From the NCBI RefSeq assembly GCF_014196255.1, contig NZ_JACIDH010000004.1, positions 62,001-126,000 on the forward strand: a DNA stretch of 64,000 nucleotides, read 5' to 3'. The stretch's first letter is position 1; every line of letters starts with the position of its first letter. The position numbers were made by a program, and so were the translations under genes. Below, one piece after another: positions 55,296-63,791 of this stretch. This DNA comes from Sphingomonas pseudosanguinis (GTDB lineage: Bacteria; Pseudomonadota; Alphaproteobacteria; Sphingomonadales; Sphingomonadaceae). Under the pieces are notes generated by a model. The model searched no databases and was not told where the DNA came from. It saw only the letters and a program-made list of their open reading frames with translations.

Positions 55296-56908
55296 GCGGT
55301 GCCGATGCTGCGCGCCACCGCCTCGGCCGTCTTGATCCCGTCCACCGCCGCCGACAGGATGCCGCCGGCATAGCCCGCGCCTTCGCCCGCCGGGAACAGC
55401 CCGCGCGTGTTCAGGCTGTGCCCGTCCTCGCCGCGCGTGAAGCGGACCGGCGAGGACGTGCGCGTCTCGACGCCCGTCATCACCACATCGGGATGGTCGT
55501 AGCCCGCGATCTGCCGGCCAAAGGCGGGGATCGCCTCGCGCATCGCGGTGATCACGAAATCGGGCAGGCATTGCGACAGGTCGCTCGGCGTCACGCCGGG
55601 GCGGTAGGAGGGGGTGACCGATCCCAGGCTGGTCGAGGGGCGCCCCGCCAGGAAGTCGCCGACCCGTTGCGCCGGCGCCTTGTAGTTCGAGCCGCCCGCG
55701 ACGAAGGCCTGCTCCTCCAGCACGCGTTGCAGCTTGATCCCGGCCAGCGGATCGCCGGGATAATCGCGCTCCGGATCGATCGCGACGACGAAGCCGGAAT
55801 TGGCGTTGCGCTCGTTGCGCGAATATTGGCTCATGCCGTTGGTCGCGACGCGGCCTTCCTCGCTGGTCGCGGCGACCACCGTGCCGCCGGGGCACATGCA
55901 GAAGCTATAGACGGTGCGCCCGTTCGAGCAGTGGTGCGAGATATGATATTCGGCCGCGCCCAGGATCGGATGCCCCGCCTGATGCCCGAAACGCGCCCGG
56001 TCGATCCACCCTTGCGGATGTTCGATCCGCACGCCGATCGAAAAGGGCTTGGCCTCGACATGGACGCCCGCCGCCTGCAGCATCTCGAAACTGTCGCGCG
56101 CGCTGTGGCCGATGGCGAGGACGACGTGATCGGCCTCCAGATAGCCGCCGCCGTTCAGATGCAGCCCGCGCACCCGCCGTTCGCCCGATCCGTCGGTCTC
56201 GACATCCAGTCCGTCGACGCGGGTGGAGAAGCGATATTCGCCGCCCAGTTCCTCGATCGAGGCGCGCATGCTCTCGACCATCGTCACCAGGCGGAAGGTG
56301 CCGATATGTGGATGCGCCTCAGTCAGGATTTCGGGCGGCGCGCCGGCCTTCACGAACTCGGTCAGCACCTTGCGGTTCAGGTGGCGCGGGTCCTTGATCC
56401 GGCTGTAGAGCTTGCCGTCCGAAAAGGTGCCGGCACCGCCTTCGCCATACTGCACGTTGGATTCGGGGTTCAGCACGCTGCGCCGCCACAGGCCCCAGGT
56501 GTCCTGGGTGCGTTCGCGTACCACCTTGCCACGCTCCAGGATGATCGGGCGATGCCCCGACTGCGCCAGGATCAGCGCGGCGAACAGGCCGCACGGGCCG
56601 GCACCGATCACCACCGGACGCCTGGCGCCGGCCGGCGGTGCGCTGGGCAGGTGATAGCGCTGGTCGGGGGTGCGCTGCACATCGCGGTCGCGGCGGAAGC
56701 GCTCCAGCACCGCGGGTTCGTTCTTCAGCGTGACGTCGACCGAATAGACGAGCTGGATATTGTTCTTGTCGCGCGCGTCATGGCCGCGCCGGGCGATGGT
56801 GAAGCGGATCATGTCGCGCGGCGTCACGCGCAGGCGGCGACAGATGGCGGCGGGCAAAGCCTCGTCCGCATGGTGGAGAGGCAGTTTCAATTCACTGAGA
56901 CGGATCAT
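55292..56908 (-). CDS. FAD-dependent oxidoreductase (COG2509-type)
   Basis: This 538-residue flavoprotein has the dinucleotide-binding motif VVIGAGPCGLFAALILAQSGHRPIILERG (about 97-125) and a second flavin block near the C-terminus (GLFPAGEGAGYAGGILSAAVDG). It belongs to the large family of uncharacterised FAD-dependent dehydrogenases with YGEGGAGTFSDGKLYSR and SFCMCPGGTVVAAT. I chose the ATG at 56908. It is followed at once by the RNase H-like gene. The reaction and electron acceptor are unknown. Confidence 0.88.
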   Translation of the reverse strand: MIRLSELKLPLHHADEALPAAICRRLRVTPRDMIRFTIARRGHDARDKNNIQLVYSVDVTLKNEPAVLERFRRDRDVQRTPDQRYHLPSAPPAGARRPVVIGAGPCGLFAALILAQSGHRPIILERGKVVRERTQDTWGLWRRSVLNPESNVQYGEGGAGTFSDGKLYSRIKDPRHLNRKVLTEFVKAGAPPEILTEAHPHIGTFRLVTMVESMRASIEELGGEYRFSTRVDGLDVETDGSGERRVRGLHLNGGGYLEADHVVLAIGHSARDSFEMLQAAGVHVEAKPFSIGVRIEHPQGWIDRARFGHQAGHPILGAAEYHISHHCSNGRTVYSFCMCPGGTVVAATSEEGRVATNGMSQYSRNERNANSGFVVAIDPERDYPGDPLAGIKLQRVLEEQAFVAGGSNYKAPAQRVGDFLAGRPSTSLGSVTPSYRPGVTPSDLSQCLPDFVITAMREAIPAFGRQIAGYDHPDVVMTGVETRTSSPVRFTRGEDGHSLNTRGLFPAGEGAGYAGGILSAAVDGIKTAEAVARSIGTA

Positions 56909-56971
56909 GCCTGCGCCATACATGCTCCGCCGCCCCCGCGCCATCGCGCGAAAGGCGTGTCGCCCGGTGGA

Positions 56972-58237
56972 TCAGGCGGTGCCGCCCGCCAGCCGCCGCC
57001 GGGGCGGATCGGGCAGCGCGGCCTGCGCCATGATCTCGTCATAGATGGCGGGCCAGCGCTCGCCGAACCAGTAATCGCCGCGCTCACCGCGCAGGATCGG
57101 ATCGGCGGCGGTCGCGACATCCTCGGGCGGCAGGGGCTGCTGGTCGGGGATGTGGAAGAAGGTGCGCACGATCGGCGTCAGCGGGCAGTCGCCCTCGCGC
57201 ACCACCAGCCCCAGCCGGTTGGAATGCAGCCGCACCAGCGCGCCATAGGGCTGGATGCCCAGGCTGGCGATGAAGGCGCGCAGCATCTCGGGATCGAGAT
57301 GCCCCTGCCAGGACGCCATGCGCGCCAGCGCCTCGTGCGGCGACCAAGCGCGCTTGTACGGGCGGATCGAGGTCACCGCGTCATAGACGTCGCAGATCGC
57401 CGACATGCGGACGAAGACGCTGAGCTGATCGTCGCGGAGCCCGTCGGGATAGCCGGTGCCGTCCATCTTTTCGTGATGGTGGCGACACACGTCCAGGATG
57501 CGCGGGTCGAGATCCTCGATCCCCACCAGCACGTCATAGCCCCAGCGCGGATGCTGGCGCATCTCGGCCAGTTCGTTGATCGTCAGCTTGCCCGCCTTGT
57601 CGACGATCGCGGGGGCGACCTGCATCTTGCCGATGTCATGGAGCAGGCCGGCCATGCCCGCCACGCGAATATCTTCCTTGGGCAGGCCGAGATGCCGTGC
57701 CAGCCCCATCATCAGCGTCGCGACCGCGACCGAGTGGAAATAGGTATATTGATCGCCGTCCTTCAGCCGGGTGACCGCCAGCATGGTGGCCGACCCCTTG
57801 GCGATGAACTGCGCGATCTCCTCGACCACGGGCGTCAGGTCGGGGACATGGATCGAATGACCCAGCCGCGCCTCGCCGTACAGGCGGGAAACGGTGGCGG
57901 TCGCATGCTCGGTCAGCGCGGTCGCCATCTCGACATCGGTGCGCGGCTTGCGCCGGGGCGGCCGGATGCGCGCGACCTTGGCGGGCGGGGGCGGGCTGTC
58001 CTCGGCGATGGCGGCGGCGCGGGTCAGCGTCAGGCCGCGCCCCTTGGTCAGGTCGATGGTGACATGCGGGATCGACTCGTGAATCTGCTCGCGGTCGGCC
58101 TGCTCGGTGAGCAGGAAGCTGGTGCGCCAGAACGGATTGTCCAGCCACGAACAGTGCAATGCATGGATATACATGCCCAGTTCCGCCTGCCGCCCTTCAA
58201 TGCGGAGATAGCGATTCGGGTCGGAACGGTCGGTCAT
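56972..58237 (-). CDS. HD-GYP-domain phosphodiesterase with DUF3391
   Basis: The 421-residue protein has an N-terminal DUF3391 region (about 10-130; GMYIHALHCSWLDNPFW). An HD-GYP domain (about 140-330) follows, with the HD pair H200-D201 (LLHDIGK), a metal-ligand His cluster (CRHHHEKMDGTGYPDGL, GYP at 262-264), and FVRMSAICDVYDAV. HD-GYP enzymes cleave cyclic di-GMP to GMP. The C-terminus has a 90-residue extension of unknown role. It has no membrane helix or receiver. It starts 177 bases from the FecR gene, in the same direction. Confidence 0.92.
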   Translation of the reverse strand: MTDRSDPNRYLRIEGRQAELGMYIHALHCSWLDNPFWRTSFLLTEQADREQIHESIPHVTIDLTKGRGLTLTRAAAIAEDSPPPPAKVARIRPPRRKPRTDVEMATALTEHATATVSRLYGEARLGHSIHVPDLTPVVEEIAQFIAKGSATMLAVTRLKDGDQYTYFHSVAVATLMMGLARHLGLPKEDIRVAGMAGLLHDIGKMQVAPAIVDKAGKLTINELAEMRQHPRWGYDVLVGIEDLDPRILDVCRHHHEKMDGTGYPDGLRDDQLSVFVRMSAICDVYDAVTSIRPYKRAWSPHEALARMASWQGHLDPEMLRAFIASLGIQPYGALVRLHSNRLGLVVREGDCPLTPIVRTFFHIPDQQPLPPEDVATAADPILRGERGDYWFGERWPAIYDEIMAQAALPDPPRRRLAGGTA

Positions 58238-58414
58238 ATCGCCAGCCGTAGCGGAAAGGCGGTAAAGGCTTCGTTGAGCCTCGAAAACGATTTAGGGGGC
58301 TTGTGTCTCTCTAACCTGCGGGAAAACATATATATTTCAGTTTCGGACGCACGGCGTGTCTGTCCAGAAGAGATAAGATTTGCCCTCGCCGGCGGAAAAA
58401 TTTGTCGAATTTGG

Positions 58415-59419
58415 TCAGTCGCGGCGCTTCAGCCCGAGGCAGAGGACATGTCCGCGCCGATCGAGGGGCATGTCGAACAGCTCGCCGATCAGCGTCAGGC
58501 TTTCGACCGGTCGATCGAGTCGGAAACGGCCGTTGAACGTCTCGTCCGCCAGCGCCGGGTCGGCGAGCCGGATCGGACGGTCGCTATAGCGGCCCAGCCG
58601 CGCGATCGCGTCGCCCAGGCGGATGCGGTCGCCGCTCAGCCAGCGGTCCTGCCAGCCCTGATAGCCGCCGACATCGAAGTCATGGACGATGACGGGGCCG
58701 GCGCCGGCCTCCGCCCAATGTCCGGCGGTGACGATGACGGACGGCTGGCCGGGCACGGTCAGCCGAACGCGGCCGCGAAACACGCGCAGCTCGCTATGCC
58801 CCGCGCCGCGATCGACGCTGAAATTGGTGCCGAGCGCAACCATCCGTCCCTCGGGCGTGGATACGGCGAAGGGGCGGTCGGAGTCGTGCCGTACTTCGAA
58901 TCGCGCGGCACCCGATCGCAGCGTCAGGTCGCGGGCCTCGTCCGAAAAGGCGATGGTGACGCGCGATGCGGCGTCGAGCGTCATGTCCGATCCATCGGGT
59001 AAGGCCACTTGCCGCTGTTGGCCGATGGCGCTGGCGTAGAGACGGACGGTCGCGGCCTCCTCCAGTGCGGCGGCGCGCCATATCAGCGGCGTCGCGACGG
59101 CGGCGGCCAGCGCGGCGGCGATGCCGACCGCCACCCGCCGGCGAACCGGACGGGCGGTCCAAGCCGGCCAGCGTCGGGCGGGCCGAGGTTCGGTCATCGC
59201 GGGCAGCGGCGGGATCGCCTCGCGTCGCGCCTGCTCGACGACCTCGAACAGCGCGGGGTCGCCCAGCAGCCGGACCATGCGCGCCAGCGCCGCGCGATGA
59301 TCGGGCGAGGCGCGCAGCCAGCGGCCCAGTTCGCCGCGTTCGTCGGGCGACAGCGTGTCGAGCCGATCGGCCCAGTCGGCGGCCTGCTCCAGCTGCGCCT
59401 GTGTCAGGGAATCAGTCAT
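58415..59419 (-). CDS. FecR-family anti-sigma factor/signal transducer
   Basis: The 334-residue protein is a FecR-type regulator. An N-terminal cytoplasmic part (residues 1-93; DUF4880-like, EQAADWADRLD and RWLRASPDHRAALARM) binds the sigma factor. A membrane helix (about 94-115) follows, then a periplasmic FecR domain (IGQQRQVALPDGSDMTLDAASRVTI, RFEVRHDSDRPFAVSTPEG, VVALGTNFSV-type segment) and an STN-like C-terminal domain (DAIARLGRYSDRPIRLADP). The sigma gene overlaps it by eight bases. The partner receptor just upstream lacks an N-terminal STN extension, so sensing may use the FecR's own STN-like domain. Confidence 0.9.
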   Translation of the reverse strand: MTDSLTQAQLEQAADWADRLDTLSPDERGELGRWLRASPDHRAALARMVRLLGDPALFEVVEQARREAIPPLPAMTEPRPARRWPAWTARPVRRRVAVGIAAALAAAVATPLIWRAAALEEAATVRLYASAIGQQRQVALPDGSDMTLDAASRVTIAFSDEARDLTLRSGAARFEVRHDSDRPFAVSTPEGRMVALGTNFSVDRGAGHSELRVFRGRVRLTVPGQPSVIVTAGHWAEAGAGPVIVHDFDVGGYQGWQDRWLSGDRIRLGDAIARLGRYSDRPIRLADPALADETFNGRFRLDRPVESLTLIGELFDMPLDRRGHVLCLGLKRRD

Positions 59420-59924
59420 GCGCCACGATCCCGCCGAGGCGCACGGGCAGGTCGTCGATACAGCCGGCCAGATCGATCATGGCGCGGACCAGATGCTTCT
59501 TCACGGCCTCGACGCTGATATTCATCTCCTCGGCGATCTGGCTGCGCGACTTGCCCTCCAGATGCCGTTCGACGAACACCGCACGGCGTTGCGGCGGCAG
59601 GGCGGCGAGCGCGGTCTGGAAACGGCCGAAGCGCTGGCGATAGTCGAGCACCTCGTCGGCCAGCGGCAGCGCGCAGGCAAGGTCGACATCGACCGGCCCT
59701 GTATCGGGCGCAGGCCGCCGGGCGCGGCCATGGATGACCGAATCCGCCACGCGAAAGGCATAGGCGAGCGGCTGTTCGATTACCTGTTTGCCCTCCTGTT
59801 CGATGACGCGCATGATCGCCTCCTGCACGATATCCTCGGCCTGTTCGGGCTTGCGAATGCGCCGGCGGACATAGGTCAGCAGACGCGCCCGCCCTTCGAC
59901 GACCCAGGCCGCCGACCCGGTCAT
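59412..59924 (-). CDS. ECF sigma factor, FecI-like
   Basis: The 170-residue protein has sigma-2 (about 10-80; LLTYVRRRIRKPEQAEDIVQEAIMRV) and sigma-4 regions (about 115-160; LAALPPQRRAVFVERHLEGKSRSQIAEEMNISVEAVKKHLVRA). It is a FecI-type extracytoplasmic-function sigma factor that would direct transcription of the TonB receptor. I chose the ATG at 59924; in-frame starts at 59969 and 60059 lie too close to or within the terminator at 59979-60018. It overlaps FecR by eight bases. Confidence 0.9.
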   Translation of the reverse strand: MTGSAAWVVEGRARLLTYVRRRIRKPEQAEDIVQEAIMRVIEQEGKQVIEQPLAYAFRVADSVIHGRARRPAPDTGPVDVDLACALPLADEVLDYRQRFGRFQTALAALPPQRRAVFVERHLEGKSRSQIAEEMNISVEAVKKHLVRAMIDLAGCIDDLPVRLGGIVAHD

Positions 59925-59978
59925 TCGGTCCCGTCCATGAAGAGCCGGTTGCAGGGCATCCGGGGACATTCCTTGTCG

Positions 59979-60018
59979 AAAAACGGCGCGCGCCGACCCC
60001 GTCAGGGGCCGACGCGCG
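59979..60018 (-). terminator. intrinsic terminator between the receptor and the sigma-factor genes
   Basis: Reading the reverse strand, CGCGCGTCGGCCCC pairs with GGGGTCGGCGCGCG (14 bp, two G-T) around a TGAC loop, then CCG and five T (59979-59983). It lies about 45 bases after the receptor stop and 55 before the sigma start, so the receptor is transcribed as its own unit and the sigma pair needs its own promoter or readthrough. Confidence 0.8.
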
Positions 60019-60064
60019 GTGATTTCGATACCCCGCAACGGCGGGACATCAAGAGGCATCGGGA

Positions 60065-62818
60065 TCAGAAGCTGACCCGGATACCGCCGAGCAGCGTCGT
60101 GCCCGAACGGGTCACGACATAGAGCCGCCTGGTGCTGTTCGAATATTGCCGCTCGCGCTGGTTGGTCAGGTTGATGCCGTTCAGCGTCAGCTGGACGTTC
60201 TTCGTGAGCGCATAATGCGCCGACATATCGACATAGACCGTGCCCTCGAACCCGGTCACGTCATGATCGGGGCCGAGCGCGGTCAGCACCGGCGAGGCGC
60301 TGAAGATATAGCCGCTGCGATAATTGGCCGAGACGCGGGCGTCGAACGCCTTGTCCTGGTAATAGAGGGTGGCGTTGGCGTTGTACTTGCTCAGCCCCTC
60401 CAGCGTGGTCGCGATGCTGCCGGTGTAGATCTTCGAATAGTCGAGCCGCGAGTCGACATAGGTGAAGTTCACCGCCGTCCCCAGCCGGTCGAAGGGCGCG
60501 GGCAGGAACTTGAAGTCGGTCTGGCCGGACAGCTCGACGCCGAACAGGTTGGTCTTCAGCAGGTTGACGGGCCGCGAATAGCTGTCGACGATCGTGCTGC
60601 CGGTGACGCCCGGATAGAGATTGTCGGGCAGCCCGGTCTGCGCATAGGGCACATTGTTGACCGTCTGGGTCGAGATATAGCCGTCGAGCGTCTTGTAGAA
60701 GAGCGCAGCGGCAACATAGCCGACCGAGCCGAAATAATATTCGGTCGAGATGTCGAAATCGGTCGACTTGTAGGGACGCAGATTGGGGTTGCCCAGCGAC
60801 ACGGTGATATTGCCATTGTCGTTGTTGACCGAGCCGTTGACCGCCAGCGCGCCCAGCGAGGGGCGGTTGATGTTCTTCGACGCGGCGAAGCGGACCATCA
60901 GGCCCTGATCCAGCTCGAAGATCAGGTTGGCGGCGGGCAGCACGCCTTCATACTCGCCGCGCACGGTGACCGGGCCGACGCTGGCCAGACCGTCCGAGGT
61001 GACGGTGGTCCGATAATAGCGCGCGCCGATATTGCCGCGGAACGGCACGCCGGCCAGGATATGGTTCCAGTCATATTGGACGAAGGCGGCACCCGTCCAC
61101 TCCTCGACCGCGAACACGCCCAGCTTGTTGGTCAGATATTGCGACCGGTTGATGCCCAGCGTCTGGAGCATCTTGGGGAAATCGACGATCGTCCAGTCCT
61201 GGCCCGAATAACCGGTATAGGTCTGCGCATAGGCGCTGGGATTGGCGTTGACCTTGCCCGACACGAAGCCGCTGGTCAGGATATTGTCCTGTTCGGCATA
61301 ATAGCCCGAATTGCCGAACCGCCGCCATTCGCCGCCGACGCTGATCGTGTCGTCGGCCGTGACCTTGTAGTCGAAGCGGCCCTTGACGTTATCGAACGCC
61401 GTGTCCTGATAGGTCTTGTTCGCATACAGCCGCTTGGCATGCCAGAAATTGGGATCGGCGGTGTTGAACTTATAGGTGTTGACCATCGAATAGGTGCCGC
61501 CGCGATAGTCGGAGATGACGTCGCCGAACCCTTCCAGGGTGAACTTGTCGTTGACCGGCATCGCATAGCCCGACCGCTCGACACCGCCCAGCCAGGTGAA
61601 GGTCAGGCCGTCGGCCAGCTCGGCATCGCCCGACAGGACCAGCTGCTTGAAGATGTTCTTGGTGTTCTGGACGCGGGTCTCGGTCGATGCCTTGCCGCCG
61701 CTGACGTCGAGATAGACCACCTCGTTGCGGTCGTTCCACTGGATCGCGTTGACGCGCGAGTTGGGATAGACGGTGCCGGCAAAGGTCTCGCCGCCGCCCA
61801 GCCAGGTCGAACTGCCGCCGCCGCGCGAGGCGAGATGGGTCTCGAACCGGTCGCCCTTGAACTGGCCGTACAGCCCGTCGAGCGTCAGATGCACCTTGTC
61901 GGTCGGGTTCCACTGGACCGAGCTGGTGAGGCCGATCCGCTCCTGCGTGCTGTCCCACACCGACAGGCGGTTGCCGCGCGGGAACAGCAGGTCGCCCGAA
62001 TTGATCTTGGCCCGCTCGGCGGCGGTCAGGCGCGACAGGTCGCTGCCATTGGCCTTGTTGCGGCGCCAGCGATAGGTGTCGAAGCCCTCTTCGCGGGTGT
62101 TGCGGCGGCTATAGGCGGCCGAGACGAGGATGCCGAAATCACCCCAGCTCTTCGAGATCAGGCCGGTCAGCCGCGGCTGGAAATCGCGGGTCAGCGAGTT
62201 GGTGCCGCCCTGCGCCGAGAAGGCCACCTTGTCGCCCTTATGATCGAACGGCCGCGCGGTATAGAGGCCGACCGTGCCGGCCAGGCCGCCCTCGGTCTGC
62301 CTGGCCTGGTAGGACTTCTCGACATCGACATGGTTGAACAGTTCGGCGGCGAACAGGTTGAAGTCGAAGGCGCGGTCGCGTGTCGTCTGGCCACGGCTGT
62401 CCTGCGGCGAGTCGACATTGCCCAGCACTTCCATGCCGTCGAGCTGGACGCGGGTGAAGTCGGGACCCAGGCCGCGCAGCGAAATCCGGCGACCTTCGCC
62501 CGCCTCGCGGTTGATCGCGACGCCGGGCAGGCGCTGCAGCGCTTCGGCGAGGTTCAGGTCGGGAAAGGCGGCGATGTCGGAGGCCGAGATCGAGTCCTTG
62601 ATGATCGTCGCCTCGCGCTTGGAATTACGCGCGGCGGCCAGGCTGGTGCGATAGCCGGTGACGACGACGTCGCCCGCCGCATTCGTCGGGCTGCCCTGAT
62701 CCGGCGCGGTGGCGTCCTGCGCCCCATCCTGCGCCTCCATATCCTGCGCAAGCGCCGGCTGCACCGCGAACAGCGTGCTCGACGCCAGCAGCAGCGCCCT
62801 CTTCGTCCACTCCGTCAC
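60065..62818 (-). CDS. TonB-dependent receptor controlled by an ECF sigma factor
   Basis: The 917-residue receptor starts at GTG 62818 (a GGGGGG run six bases before it) with signal peptide MTEWTKRALLLASSTLFAVQPALAQ. It has a TonB-box-like DVVVTGYRTSLAAARNSKRE, a plug with DIAAFPDLNLAEALQRLPGVAIN and ISLRGLGPDFTRVQLDGMEVLG, and a barrel ending VSF. It belongs to the same broad TIGR01782 class as the receptor at 45148. It has no N-terminal STN domain, which is notable for a receptor neighbouring a FecI/FecR pair. The ligand is unknown. It is divergent from the acid phosphatase gene, with a 241-base spacer containing inverted repeats. Confidence 0.93.
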   Translation of the reverse strand: MTEWTKRALLLASSTLFAVQPALAQDMEAQDGAQDATAPDQGSPTNAAGDVVVTGYRTSLAAARNSKREATIIKDSISASDIAAFPDLNLAEALQRLPGVAINREAGEGRRISLRGLGPDFTRVQLDGMEVLGNVDSPQDSRGQTTRDRAFDFNLFAAELFNHVDVEKSYQARQTEGGLAGTVGLYTARPFDHKGDKVAFSAQGGTNSLTRDFQPRLTGLISKSWGDFGILVSAAYSRRNTREEGFDTYRWRRNKANGSDLSRLTAAERAKINSGDLLFPRGNRLSVWDSTQERIGLTSSVQWNPTDKVHLTLDGLYGQFKGDRFETHLASRGGGSSTWLGGGETFAGTVYPNSRVNAIQWNDRNEVVYLDVSGGKASTETRVQNTKNIFKQLVLSGDAELADGLTFTWLGGVERSGYAMPVNDKFTLEGFGDVISDYRGGTYSMVNTYKFNTADPNFWHAKRLYANKTYQDTAFDNVKGRFDYKVTADDTISVGGEWRRFGNSGYYAEQDNILTSGFVSGKVNANPSAYAQTYTGYSGQDWTIVDFPKMLQTLGINRSQYLTNKLGVFAVEEWTGAAFVQYDWNHILAGVPFRGNIGARYYRTTVTSDGLASVGPVTVRGEYEGVLPAANLIFELDQGLMVRFAASKNINRPSLGALAVNGSVNNDNGNITVSLGNPNLRPYKSTDFDISTEYYFGSVGYVAAALFYKTLDGYISTQTVNNVPYAQTGLPDNLYPGVTGSTIVDSYSRPVNLLKTNLFGVELSGQTDFKFLPAPFDRLGTAVNFTYVDSRLDYSKIYTGSIATTLEGLSKYNANATLYYQDKAFDARVSANYRSGYIFSASPVLTALGPDHDVTGFEGTVYVDMSAHYALTKNVQLTLNGINLTNQRERQYSNSTRRLYVVTRSGTTLLGGIRVSF

Positions 62819-62947
62819 GAAATACCCCCCAAGGAAATCCAATAGCTCGCCCGGCCATGCGGACGATCGCGGGGGAAGACGGGGGCGGCCGACAAACGGG
62901 GACAAGGATTTTTGTAAAAGTTTTAAGACATTTATGGCGTTTTTGTT

Positions 62948-62963
62948 ACATCGCTGGCGATGT
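62948..62963. promoter_or_regulatory. 16-bp inverted repeat in the receptor-phosphatase divergent region
   Basis: ACATCGCTGGCGATGT has six-base perfect arms around CTGG. A second, longer inverted repeat (TGTCCCC at about 62995, GGGGACA at about 63024) and a repeated GTTACATC lie further along the same spacer. These could be regulator sites for either gene; no protein can be assigned. Confidence 0.35.
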
Positions 62964-63059
62964 CGGACCTTTCGCAAAATTGTCGGGCCATGGCTGTCCC
63001 CGTTACATCTTTGCGATACTCTTGGGGACACGGATCACATCTTGGGCATGGGGTGGAAT

Positions 63060-63791
63060 ATGCGGGCGATGGCATGGCGGGCGGGTCTGGCGGCGATCAT
63101 GATGCTGTCGGCTCCGGCCGGGGCGCGGGACACGAACGGCTATCTGCGCGCGGGCGAGGGGCTGGACCTGGCGACCATTTTGCCCGGGCCGCCCGCCGCC
63201 GGCTCGCCGCGTGCGCGGGCGGACGCACAGATATTCCGTGACAGCCGCGCGATGCAGGGCTCGCCGCGCTGGCAGCAGGCGACGGCGGACGTGTCGAGCG
63301 ACCTGGGTGAGCGTTTCGCCGGCGCGCTGGGCTTTCGCCCGGACTGGGCACGGCTGCCGGTGACCAGGGCGCTGATCGCGCGCTTCGATGCCGATCGGTC
63401 GGCGGCGATCCGGGCGGGCAAGGCCTATTGGCAGTCCGCGCGACCGTTCATCGGCGCCGACCTGCCCATCTGCGAGCCGCGCACGCCCTCGCTGATCGCC
63501 AATGGCGACTATCCCTCGGGGCACACCGCGCATGGCTGGGGCTTCGCGCTGATCATGGCCGAACTGTTGCCCGACCGGGCGCAGGCGATCCTGGCGCGTG
63601 GCCGCGACTATGGCGACAGCCGCTGGATCTGCGGCGCGCACAGCCTGAGCGCGGTCGAGGGCGGCTATCTGGCGGCGAGCGCGGTGGTGGCGCGCGAGCA
63701 TGGCGATGCCGCCTTCCGCCGCGACATGGCGGCGGCGGCGCAGGAGCTGTCGGCCTATCGCCGGACGCTCACAGCCGCCAATCCGCGCTGA
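63060..63791 (+). CDS. PAP2-type class A acid phosphatase (PhoN-like) with an altered active-site motif
   Basis: This 243-residue exported protein has a signal peptide (1-22) and the class A acid phosphatase motifs: K121x6R128P129 (KAYWQSARPF), P152SGH155 (YPSGHTAHG) and S187Rx5H194 (GDSRWICGAHSLSA). The consensus third motif is SRx5Hx3D; here the Asp position (198) is Ala and the following VD-type region reads VEGG. The nucleophile His194 and the substrate-binding Lys, Arg and His155 are intact, so activity is possible but the Asp-His charge relay is lost. I chose the ATG at 63060 (GGGGTGG box). Its end overlaps a convergent TonB receptor gene by 23 bases. Confidence 0.88.
   Translation: MRAMAWRAGLAAIMMLSAPAGARDTNGYLRAGEGLDLATILPGPPAAGSPRARADAQIFRDSRAMQGSPRWQQATADVSSDLGERFAGALGFRPDWARLPVTRALIARFDADRSAAIRAGKAYWQSARPFIGADLPICEPRTPSLIANGDYPSGHTAHGWGFALIMAELLPDRAQAILARGRDYGDSRWICGAHSLSAVEGGYLAASAVVAREHGDAAFRRDMAAAAQELSAYRRTLTAANPR

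Noticed and set aside
55418..59002. A 1194-residue open frame on the plus strand
   Set aside because: Covers three well-supported reverse-strand genes (FAD oxidoreductase, HD-GYP, FecR) and has the Arg/His/Gly composition of an antisense shadow.
60146..62845. A 899-residue open frame antisense to the TonB receptor
   Set aside because: High-GC shadow: Arg/Gly/Gln-rich repetitive composition, no ribosome site, no recognisable domain, and fully opposite a well-supported receptor gene.
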